Positions 1-7,134 of a stretch of 50,875 bases of DNA are shown here, in pieces. Position numbers and translations under genes: made by a program. This stretch comes from Mycobacterium gastri. GTDB lineage: Bacteria; Actinomycetota; Actinomycetes; Mycobacteriales; Mycobacteriaceae. The stretch is from contig NZ_LQOX01000048.1 of assembly GCF_002102175.1 (NCBI RefSeq), forward strand, positions 1 to 50,875, written 5' to 3'. Position 1 is the first letter of the stretch. Every line of letters begins with the position of its first letter. Below the pieces are notes generated by a model. It ran no database searches. It saw only the letters and a program-made list of their open reading frames with translations, and was not told the DNA's origin.

Positions 1-76
1 CATCATGCTCGCTGAGCCAAACAGGTGGTCCCTAGCTGGTGGCAAACCAGTGGTCCCTTCCCGGTGGCAAATGACA
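1..76. mobile_element. Probable end of an IS21-family insertion sequence
   Basis: Two 21-bp direct repeats are visible, at 26-46 and 51-71. Both begin TGGTCCC and end GGTGGCAAA, and their starts are 25 bp apart. The stretch ends ATGACA near 76. IS21-family elements carry several subterminal repeats of about 20 bp at each end and terminate in TG...CA, and mycobacterial and other actinobacterial members often show this TGGTCCC/GGTGGCAAA type of repeat. No transposase is in the window, so the body of the element, if present, lies to the left. The exact boundary at 76 is inferred. Confidence 0.45.
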
Positions 77-299
77 AAATCAGCTTGTCCGCCCCGACGG
101 CGGGTGATCGCGCGTCTCGGTCTCGTCGAAAAACCGGCTAATCCTGCTCGGCCGTACATCATTCGGCTGGGCCACTGACGACACCCTGGCTACCTCGGCG
201 CGGCCTCACAAATGGCTCAGTGGGCACGCGGTGAGCGGCACCCGCGAATCATGTCTATTTGCTCTCGACGCGGCTTCAACACTGCATACTGTTCCGGTG

Positions 300-2300
300 A
301 TGGGTCGGAAATATATGGGCAGAGTCATTGCACTGGCCGCTGTCATCGGATTGTTGACCGTCGGCGCCCCCGCATCATGGGCCGAGCCCACCGAACCGGG
401 CACCACGACCGAGCCCGGCGAACCGGCCCGAACGACGGCCTCGTTGACGCTGGCGCTGTCCGACATCGGCTCCAGCTCCACCATGGCTTTCTACGGCTTG
501 GACGGCACCGTGCAGCTGAGCGTGCCGGTCCCGCGCGGGCTGACACCGGCAGCTCTGAACGCGATCGTCGAACCGCCGATCAACCTGCGCTCCGGGATCA
601 TCACCGTCACGCAGGACGAGCGCCAGATCGCGAAGGTGAACGTGCCCGCCACCGACCAAGCGCCAATCGTCATCCCGCTGGCCGGAGCCCAAGTGATCAA
701 CGATTCGGCGACGGTGTTGCTGCGCGCACATCTGGTGCCGCAAGACGGATTCTGCGTCTACCCGTGGAGCCCGTTGCGGCTGATCAACGGAACCGTCGGC
801 TACACCGGGGTCGAACAGCCGCCAACCACGGTGGCCCATTTCCTGCCGCCGGTGCTGCGGAAGCTGACGATATTTGTGCCCGAATCGCCGTCGGCGGCCG
901 AGTCCGACACGGCGATTCGAGTGGCCACCTCCGCCGCCGCGCATTACGGCAAGCAGAACCCGGAGATCGCCCTGGTGCCGTTGAAAGAAGGGCAGGCCGC
1001 GCCGCCGACGCCGCCGCTACCCCAGGAACGCCAGATCGTCGTCAAAGAGGGATCCGACAACGGGCTTTCGCTTCAAGGCGCCACCGGCGTGCCGTGGTTG
1101 TTGATCTCCGGACCGCTGGGGCCGAGCAACGCATCCGACACAGCTTTGCTGTTCAGCGACCTGTCCGGGTTGGCGCTGGCTTCCAAGGCTGTCGCCACAT
1201 CGCTGCAGACCGGCATCCAACTGCCCGGCGACACCACCACGCTGCGGGAGCTGGGGCAGCCCGTAGTCAACTCCACGGGGCTGCAACCACGGGTGGTGAT
1301 CGGGCTGGACCAGACCCGGTTTGGCAGATCCATCCACTCGGTGCGAGTGCATCTGCGGGGGTCCTACTCTCCGACGCCGACCACTATGGGCGGTCAGATA
1401 GCGGTAACGGTCGGCCCGGAGATCATCGACCACTGGCCGACCGACGGCCACGGCGTCATTGACCGCTGGATCGACGTCCCGGACCGGCTCTTGCAGCGGT
1501 GGACCGGTCTTACTGTGACGCTGGACATTTCGGGCAACGTGGGACGTTGCGGAGACTTCTACGTCGCCGGCGCCGGAGACCAGCTGCTCTCGTTGACCAT
1601 CAACGGCGACACCACCGTGCAGAGCAGCCCCGCCAGGCCGCCGGTGCCGGACGGCCTGTCATCGGTGCCGCAGGCACTCATGCCCAAGGTCCTGGTGGGC
1701 ATCGAGCCCCACTCGTTCAGTGACACCGCGCGCGCCGTCAACATCATGGTTGGGCTGCAGCGAACCAGCTCGATCCCCATCGACACGGCCGTGACGAGCC
1801 CGCGACAAGCGATCGAGTCATCAAATCCGGCGATCGTGATCGCCGCTGACGGGTGGAACCACCCCGACATCGTGCTTCCGGTGTCCGCGGGGCCCACCGG
1901 GCCAATCACCATCAACGCCTTCGGGTCCGACGGCAAGCCCGCCAAGCTGACACTGGACCCGACACTGCGGTTCGCATCTCTTCAGACGGTCTTCAACCGC
2001 GGCCGGTCGCTACTGATCGCCACCTCCAACGGCGCGTCCGCGCAGCTCGATGAGCTCCTCAGATGGCTCGACGCCGACAGCAGTCGGTGGCCGGGCGTCA
2101 AAGGTGTGGCGCTGGTGGCGGTACCCGGACAGGACCCGGTGACCGTCGACCGCCTGGGCACGCCCGGCCCGGTGGCCGCATCCGAGAGTCACTCGGACTG
2201 GGGATGGCTGTGGTGGTTCGGCGGAGCTTGGGTTGCGGTGGCCGTCGTCGGTGCGGCGGTGATCGTGCTGCGCAGTCGCCGCGGAAGGCTGCGGGGCTGA
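300..2300 (+). CDS. BcsB-like secreted, membrane-anchored polysaccharide-synthesis subunit
   Basis: The protein has 666 residues from the ATG at 300; a second ATG follows at 312, and an upstream GTG-type frame from 231 lacks signal-peptide character. A signal peptide runs to about residue 30 and ends near PASWA. One transmembrane helix lies near the C-terminus (WWFGGAWVAVAVVGAAVIV), followed by a short basic tail, so almost the whole protein is extracytoplasmic. The core, including the segments VPRGLTPAALNAIVEPPIN, LVPQDGFCVYPW and a later SQLEELLR-like region, resembles the BcsB family, whose carbohydrate-binding and ferredoxin-like modules guide nascent cellulose beside BcsA. The length is a little below a typical BcsB (about 750). 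No BcsA-type GT2 synthase is in the window; one could lie upstream beyond the insertion-sequence end. Calling it cellulose-specific would overreach; a general glucan or exopolysaccharide role is inferred. Confidence 0.65.
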   Translation: MGRKYMGRVIALAAVIGLLTVGAPASWAEPTEPGTTTEPGEPARTTASLTLALSDIGSSSTMAFYGLDGTVQLSVPVPRGLTPAALNAIVEPPINLRSGIITVTQDERQIAKVNVPATDQAPIVIPLAGAQVINDSATVLLRAHLVPQDGFCVYPWSPLRLINGTVGYTGVEQPPTTVAHFLPPVLRKLTIFVPESPSAAESDTAIRVATSAAAHYGKQNPEIALVPLKEGQAAPPTPPLPQERQIVVKEGSDNGLSLQGATGVPWLLISGPLGPSNASDTALLFSDLSGLALASKAVATSLQTGIQLPGDTTTLRELGQPVVNSTGLQPRVVIGLDQTRFGRSIHSVRVHLRGSYSPTPTTMGGQIAVTVGPEIIDHWPTDGHGVIDRWIDVPDRLLQRWTGLTVTLDISGNVGRCGDFYVAGAGDQLLSLTINGDTTVQSSPARPPVPDGLSSVPQALMPKVLVGIEPHSFSDTARAVNIMVGLQRTSSIPIDTAVTSPRQAIESSNPAIVIAADGWNHPDIVLPVSAGPTGPITINAFGSDGKPAKLTLDPTLRFASLQTVFNRGRSLLIATSNGASAQLDELLRWLDADSSRWPGVKGVALVAVPGQDPVTVDRLGTPGPVAASESHSDWGWLWWFGGAWVAVAVVGAAVIVLRSRRGRLRG

Positions 2301-2319
2301 CAGTCAACAGGGAATATCA

Positions 2320-3270
2320 GTGCAACCCAGGGGAAACAAGTTAATCTCACGCTACAAGAAGACCTACGGCATTCCGGCCGAGGTAAACATCACCGAGCAG
2401 ATGATATTAGCTCATTGGGAACTGGAAAAACAATTGACGGCAGAGCTGCGTCAATCGAACCCCGAAGACCGATGGGATACTTTCGATCACTGCTACACCC
2501 GCCTCTATGCGGAATTAGAGTGGCTCAATCAGTTTGCCGGAAAAGCCGATCCGCAAACGCCCCACGAGAAATTCGGGAGATGGCTCGACCTGATCGGGCA
2601 GCCACCGAAATCGATCTATGAAATCGGTTCCGGCCAGGGCGGACTCATTTCATTCCTGGCGGCCAGTGGTTATGATTGCAAAGGAACCGAGATCACTTGC
2701 GAACGGGGACAGCAATTGATACCCGAGTCGCGCGCGAATCTTTCCTGGGGGATATCCGACGGCGTGCACCTCGATGCGTTCGAGCCTCTCGAGACTTACG
2801 ACGTGGTGGTATCCGACCAGGTCATTGAGCATATCCACCCCGACGATCTGGATAGTCATCTACGCAGCGTCCGCACGATATTGAAAACGGGTGGCAAATA
2901 TATCTTCAACACCCCTCATCGATATACCGGGCCGCACGACGTCTCGCGCGTATTCAAATGCGGCGAGGCGGCGGGGATGCACCTGAAAGAATACACGTGC
3001 CGCGAACTGGTTGCAGCCGCGCAGCGGGCCGGTTACCGCTCCATACATTTTGGATTCGTACCCAGGCGATTCCGCTTGATGCTCACGGCGTTCGGCGTGA
3101 AAAGATTCGGTGGGCCGGACGCGGCGCAGAGTCTATTTCTGCGGACTGAATTTTTGACTGAAAAATTTCTCCGTGTCTTACGCCCTTCCGCCGTGCGCCA
3201 TGGGTGCGGGAAAATGTTTTCCAAGTTCGGCGTTTTCTCCGAAACCCTCTCCATCGTCGCCGAGAAATGA
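2320..3270 (+). CDS. Class I SAM-dependent methyltransferase, AT-richer than its neighbours
   Basis: This is a 316-residue protein starting at a GTG, with GGGA about 8 nt upstream, 19 bp after the BcsB-like stop, so it is probably co-transcribed. Residues 100-108 (YEIGSGQGG) are the glycine-rich SAM motif I. An acidic motif follows at EIT, and the post-motif segment DVVVSDQVIEHIHPDDL is typical of UbiG/Methyltransf_23-type small-molecule or sugar methyltransferases. About 90 residues precede the Rossmann core. Codons such as AAA, GAA, ATT and TTT are far commoner than in flanking genes, which suggests horizontal acquisition. It probably methylates a saccharide or lipid made by the surrounding locus; the substrate cannot be read from sequence. 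It converges on the minus-strand GT4 gene with a 19-bp gap. Confidence 0.75.
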   Translation: MQPRGNKLISRYKKTYGIPAEVNITEQMILAHWELEKQLTAELRQSNPEDRWDTFDHCYTRLYAELEWLNQFAGKADPQTPHEKFGRWLDLIGQPPKSIYEIGSGQGGLISFLAASGYDCKGTEITCERGQQLIPESRANLSWGISDGVHLDAFEPLETYDVVVSDQVIEHIHPDDLDSHLRSVRTILKTGGKYIFNTPHRYTGPHDVSRVFKCGEAAGMHLKEYTCRELVAAAQRAGYRSIHFGFVPRRFRLMLTAFGVKRFGGPDAAQSLFLRTEFLTEKFLRVLRPSAVRHGCGKMFSKFGVFSETLSIVAEK

Positions 3271-3289
3271 AATTCGCGCGGTTCCCTGG

Positions 3290-4342
3290 TCAAGGCCGGC
3301 GGTGCGCCACCGCCGTGATGACGTCCAGCAAGCGATCCGCGGTATGGTCCACGGCGAATCGCCGCGTGTAGTGGCGTGCCGCCGCGGCTCCCTGTCGCGC
3401 CGCGACGGCCGGGTCGGCCAGCGCGTCGAAGGCGGCCGCCAGACCGGCCACGTCGTCGATACCGATGGGTGGGCGGCCCGGTGGCTGGTATTCGGGCAGC
3501 GCACCGGCGGTGGACACGATCGGCATGACGCCCAGCTGCATCGAGAGCACCTGCACACCGCTTTGTGAAGCGCGCCGATAGTGGGCGACCGAGCCCTTCG
3601 CGGCGGCCAGCGCCGTCACCACGTCGCGGTAGCGATAGCTGCCGGGAAGCCAGCGGGTGTGTTTGGGCAGCGGGCCGGCGTCCAGTGGCCCGCCGATGAG
3701 CACCAGGTTGTCACCTCGCCAGCCGCTGCCGACGTGCCGCTGCCAGGCTTGCAGCACCACCTCGACGTTCTTGTAGGGGTGCAGCCGGCCGATCATGACG
3801 AAGTCATGGCGTCCTTGCGGGCCGACTAGCGGCGGCACCAGGGCCGGGGCCAGGTCGCTGGTCAGCGGCACGACATGCACCCGGGTGCCGGCGACGTCGC
3901 GGCGGGTGGCGACGGCCGCGGCGACGTAATCGCTGTAGGTCACGGTGGCCACCGAGCGGGCGCCCCAGCGGTCAAAGAGGGCGTGTTCGTAGGCCGGCCG
4001 GTGTTCGACGGGGTCGTGCGGACTGTCGTCGTGCACCAGCTGAATACGCGGAGCCCGGCCGGCCAGCGCGATCCAGCGGGGATCGCGAACCAGCTCGGCG
4101 ATCACGACGTGCGGCCGGTAGTCACGGACGCGGCGCCACGCCGCGAGGCTCGCGGGCCAGGTTGCCGCGGTGCGAAACCGTGGATCGAGCACCACCTCGT
4201 AGTCACGGGCTTCATCGGACTCCGGATGCTGGTCGGAGGTCACCAACAGCACCTCGGCCCCGCGCCGGATCAGCGCCTCCGCCTGCACCCGTGCCAACGG
4301 ACGCATCCACGGTGAAAGCCACAGCACCCGAAGCGAATTCAT
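3290..4342 (-). CDS. GT4-type glycosyltransferase
   Basis: The 350-residue frame starts at ATG 4342 (MNSLRVLWLSPWMRP). The upstream extension of the frame reads through the preceding gene and is not credible. The N-terminus has the GT-B pattern LWLSPWMRPLARVQAEALIR, and the C-terminal half holds VMIGRLHPYKNVEVVLQAW and a GVMPIVSTAGALPE nucleotide-sugar-binding segment. Together these fit a retaining GT4 (GT-B fold) enzyme, although the canonical EX7E pair is not obvious because the equivalent segment reads SQSGVQVLSMQLG. The start overlaps the stop of the upstream GT2-GT4 gene by 4 nt (ATGA), so the two are translationally coupled. It is the last gene of the polysaccharide operon and presumably adds a late sugar to the lipid-linked oligosaccharide. 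Donor and linkage are unknown. Confidence 0.75.
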   Translation of the reverse strand: MNSLRVLWLSPWMRPLARVQAEALIRRGAEVLLVTSDQHPESDEARDYEVVLDPRFRTAATWPASLAAWRRVRDYRPHVVIAELVRDPRWIALAGRAPRIQLVHDDSPHDPVEHRPAYEHALFDRWGARSVATVTYSDYVAAAVATRRDVAGTRVHVVPLTSDLAPALVPPLVGPQGRHDFVMIGRLHPYKNVEVVLQAWQRHVGSGWRGDNLVLIGGPLDAGPLPKHTRWLPGSYRYRDVVTALAAAKGSVAHYRRASQSGVQVLSMQLGVMPIVSTAGALPEYQPPGRPPIGIDDVAGLAAAFDALADPAVAARQGAAAARHYTRRFAVDHTADRLLDVITAVAHRRP

Positions 4343-6339
4343 AGTACCGCGGCGATCGCATCGAGATAGGCATCGGCCATTGCCGCAACCGTATAGTGCT
4401 CTTGCATCCGTTCGAAGCCGCGCCGTCCGACCGACGGCAACGCGGTGGGGTCTGCCAGGATCTTGGCCAGCTGTTCGCGCCATCCCGACACCGACACGGG
4501 TTCGACGACGAACCCCGCCCTACCGAAGTCCAGCATCTCGGGCACCGCACACACCGCCGACGCCGCAACCGGCACCGCCCGGGCCATCGCCTCGAGTATC
4601 ACCAGCGGGAAGGCCTCGGAACGACTTGGGACGCACAGTAGATCGGCGTCGGCCAGTGCGGGCCCGGGGCCCGCTGACCAGCCGCGCCACTGAACCCGAT
4701 CGCGCAACTCGGCCGGAGTGCGCGCCTGCAACCGCTCCCGATCGGGGCCGTCACCGAAAATCGAGAGCCGCCACCGCATCTCGGTAAAGCCGCCGAGCGC
4801 CTCGATCAATAGGTGCGGGTTCTTGTGCTCGACGATGCGCGAGAGCATCACCAGGTGCGGCGGCTCACCGACACTGCGTATCGGGGGGGCTGGGTCGCCG
4901 GCCGCAGCGACGCCGTTGGGCGCGACGAATCGCCGTCCGCCCAGTCGATGGTGCGCGGTCAGCATCTCCCAATGGCGTTGCGCCAGAACGATAAAGCCGT
5001 CGGCACGGCGCATCGCCGCGGTCAGTGGCCGGGAGTAGATGGGCCGGTCGTCTTCCGGCGGAATGTGTGCGGCGACCAACCAGCGCCGGCTTTTGTCGGC
5101 TGCGCGCCACAGGGTGGCAAATCCGGTCTCGGTGTTGGTGTCGCCGCTGATGAGCACCGCCGGCCCGGCCGCAACGTCGACGATCGGCGCCCACCAGGGC
5201 TGGCGGACCACGCGGACGCGGTGCGGAATTTCGTTGATCAGCGGGCCGAACCGTTGCACGCAGACAATGGTGACCGGATAGCCCCTTCGGTCCAACTCCG
5301 TTGCCAGCAGCGCCTTTTGACGCTCGGCACCGCCGTACACCAGGCGGTTGGTGACGATCACGATCGCTGGCAGGTCCGTTCGGCGGCCGGCCCGAGCGCT
5401 GCTGCCCGCACCGCGCTTCGATTGCTGCAGTCGCTCCACCAGCTTGGTGGCGGCCAGGTAGACGTCCGCGTGGTGAACGCTGTGCTGATGTTCGAGAAGC
5501 AGTGCGGCGTTGGTGCGCGCCAGGTCTCGGTTGCGCCGGTGTTCGGCAGCCGCGGCGGCACCCTCGTGGGTCGAGCCGGCGCCGGTCACCGGATGACCCC
5601 GGTCGGCGCCCAGTTCGTCGGCCAGCAGTATGCGCCAGCCCGCCGCGCGGGCCCGGTGTTGCCAATCGGCCGCCTCTCCGTAGCGAAAGAACTCCTCGTC
5701 GAAACCGCCGATGGCGTTCCATGCCGCGCGGCTGAGCCCCAGGCAGGTAGCTCCTAAATAGCCTTCCAGGCTTTGGGATTCGGGTGGCTGGCGGGCATAG
5801 CGCGGCGAGATCGGCGTGCTGCGCAGCGAGTCGGAGTAGCCGGCAGCGGCAATCAGCGCCCGGATCAGGGTCTGGCGGCGGGCCGCGATGTCCCACAGTG
5901 GCCGACCGGGTGCGCTGTCGTCACACACCATTGGCGACACTGCCGCCACCCGTGGCCGGCGAAGCAGTTCTCTGGTGCGGGTCAATGGTCCCCGCACCCG
6001 GGCATCGGCATTGAGCAACAGCAGATCGGTGTCGCTCGGGGTGTGTGTCACCAGCGCGTTGAAGGCCGCGGCGAAGCCACGGTTCGCCGGTCCCCACACC
6101 CAGTGGACCGCCGGGTGGCGGGCGGCCAGTTCCTCGCGGCCGGGGCACCCCTCGCCGCCGCTGTCATAGACATAGACGGGCAGCTCGGGCAGCTGCTCGG
6201 CGACACTGTGCAGGCACATCTCGAGGCCGTCGTGGCTCTTGCGGGACACGATCAGCACCGCAAGCGACCGATCCGACGGCAGCGTGGGCGGGTCGCCGAC
6301 TGGGCGTTGCAGATATGCCCGGTCCATTTCGCGGGTCAT
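4339..6339 (-). CDS. Two-domain glycosyltransferase: N-terminal GT2 fused to C-terminal GT4
   Basis: The protein has 666 residues. Residues about 25-260 are a GT-A/GT2 domain: LAVLIVSRKSHDGLEMCLHS start, NRGFAAAFN, and the metal-site segment LLLLNADARV with N110-A-D112 standing for DxD, as in rhamnosyltransferase-like GT2 enzymes. From about 325 a GT-B/GT4 domain follows: VIVTNRLVYGGAERQ (donor/acceptor glycine loop), LVMLSRIVEHKNPHLLIEAL, and the EX7E motif in SRSEAFPLVILEAMARAVPV. Both halves look complete, so one polypeptide could add two successive sugars. The start at 6339 overlaps the stop of a 42-codon ORF by ATGA, and the stop overlaps the next GT4 start in the same way. It is cytoplasmic or membrane-associated with no signal peptide. 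The sugar specificities are unknown. Confidence 0.8.
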   Translation of the reverse strand: MTREMDRAYLQRPVGDPPTLPSDRSLAVLIVSRKSHDGLEMCLHSVAEQLPELPVYVYDSGGEGCPGREELAARHPAVHWVWGPANRGFAAAFNALVTHTPSDTDLLLLNADARVRGPLTRTRELLRRPRVAAVSPMVCDDSAPGRPLWDIAARRQTLIRALIAAAGYSDSLRSTPISPRYARQPPESQSLEGYLGATCLGLSRAAWNAIGGFDEEFFRYGEAADWQHRARAAGWRILLADELGADRGHPVTGAGSTHEGAAAAAEHRRNRDLARTNAALLLEHQHSVHHADVYLAATKLVERLQQSKRGAGSSARAGRRTDLPAIVIVTNRLVYGGAERQKALLATELDRRGYPVTIVCVQRFGPLINEIPHRVRVVRQPWWAPIVDVAAGPAVLISGDTNTETGFATLWRAADKSRRWLVAAHIPPEDDRPIYSRPLTAAMRRADGFIVLAQRHWEMLTAHHRLGGRRFVAPNGVAAAGDPAPPIRSVGEPPHLVMLSRIVEHKNPHLLIEALGGFTEMRWRLSIFGDGPDRERLQARTPAELRDRVQWRGWSAGPGPALADADLLCVPSRSEAFPLVILEAMARAVPVAASAVCAVPEMLDFGRAGFVVEPVSVSGWREQLAKILADPTALPSVGRRGFERMQEHYTVAAMADAYLDAIAAVL

Positions 6340-6464
6340 GCCAACACTGCTTCCCGCGTCAGGCCCGCGAGACCGCGGAGCCCGTCGCGCAACCGCCGGT
6401 AAGGATAACCGTCGTAACCCCAGACCAGCAGCGCGGCAACGACATTCGCTCTTGCTACCGGCAC
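6336..6464 (-). CDS. Small ORF (42 codons) between acetyltransferase and GT2-GT4 gene
   Basis: The GTG start is at 6464, 2 nt after the acetyltransferase stop. It is preceded by GAGGAC at a spacing of about 6 nt, a good ribosome-binding site. The product begins VPVARANVVAALLVWGYD and ends REAVLA, with an LRDGLRGLAGL stretch. Its TGA overlaps the ATG of the GT2-GT4 gene in an ATGA junction. No family is recognised. It could be a real microprotein, a translational coupler that carries ribosomes into the downstream gene, or the surviving 3' end of a deleted gene. Confidence 0.4.
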   Translation of the reverse strand: MPVARANVVAALLVWGYDGYPYRRLRDGLRGLAGLTREAVLA

Positions 6465-6466
6465 TG

Positions 6467-7024
6467 TCAGTCCTCGGTGAGTGCCGTGCCCGGGTGGCGG
6501 TCGTTGACGATCCGGGCCGGAGAGCCTGCGACGTCGACGTCGTCCGGCACCGATTTGGTGACCACCGCGCCCGGTCGGATGGCGACGCGGTTGCCGACGT
6601 CGGCGCCCAGCACCATCGCCATCGGCGAGATGAACACGTCGTCGCCGATGGTCGGGAAGTGGCCGGGACGCCCTTCTCCTATCGTCACTCCGTGATGAAT
6701 CCGGCAATTCGCGCCGACCCGAGCCTTGTAGTGCACGACTATCAGGCCGGCGTGGGCGATCGACAGACCCGGACCAAACACGTTGCGCGGGATGTCGAAT
6801 CCGAGCCGTTCACCCAAGAACTTGGTTCGTAGCCTCAGATATGCGGCGACGACGTGTCCTGCCGGTGTCCGCGCGGTATTTGTCCAGTACTCGGATTTGC
6901 GCAGCAGGCGCTGAAAATGCGCTGGGCGCTTCAAGATTCGGTGGCGGAGCCGCCAACGCTGCAGGCCGTGTGCTTTCAGGTCCGCTGCCAGGTATGCCCG
7001 CAAGTCCTCGCGAGTCCTGATCAC
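6467..7024 (-). CDS. Left-handed beta-helix (CysE-like) O-acetyltransferase
   Basis: The protein has 185 residues from GTG 7024; GTG 7030 is an alternative. I prefer 7024 because it forms a GTGA overlap with the stop of the small upstream ORF. The N-terminal 75 residues are helical (LRAYLAADLKAHGL). They are followed by hexapeptide repeats of the isoleucine-patch type: VHYKARVGANCRIHHGVTIG, TIGDDVFISPMAMVLGADVG and RVAIRPGAVVTKSVPDDVDV. The histidine in the HHGVTIG coil is the catalytic base position of serine acetyltransferases, and the closing VAGSPARIV coil is typical of the family. Inside a glycosyltransferase operon it more likely acetylates a sugar from acetyl-CoA than serine. The fold is confident, the substrate is not. 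Confidence 0.75.
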   Translation of the reverse strand: MIRTREDLRAYLAADLKAHGLQRWRLRHRILKRPAHFQRLLRKSEYWTNTARTPAGHVVAAYLRLRTKFLGERLGFDIPRNVFGPGLSIAHAGLIVVHYKARVGANCRIHHGVTIGEGRPGHFPTIGDDVFISPMAMVLGADVGNRVAIRPGAVVTKSVPDDVDVAGSPARIVNDRHPGTALTED

Positions 7025-7134
7025 GGGCACACCGTACTACACGTATCGATCAGGTGACCGGCCAATATTTGTGGTATTGCCGGGCCGGGCGGTAGCGCGT
7101 CGGTAGCGCCGACTGGACGCTCGAGATTCGTCAT
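7021..7134 (-). CDS. Small ORF (37 codons) stitched between flippase and acetyltransferase
   Basis: The ATG at 7134 lies in an ATGA overlap with the flippase stop, and the TGA at 7021-7023 lies in a GTGA overlap with the acetyltransferase start at 7024. The product starts MTNLERPVGATDALPP and ends CSTVCP. It is proline-rich with two cysteines near the C-terminus and no obvious membrane segment. No family is recognised. The two precise 4-nt overlaps argue that ribosomes traverse it; whether the peptide itself has a function is open. Confidence 0.4.
   Translation of the reverse strand: MTNLERPVGATDALPPGPAIPQILAGHLIDTCSTVCP

Noticed and set aside
231..299. Upstream start of the BcsB-like protein at 231
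   Set aside because: The 23 extra residues are not signal-peptide-like, while ATG 300 gives a normal signal peptide.
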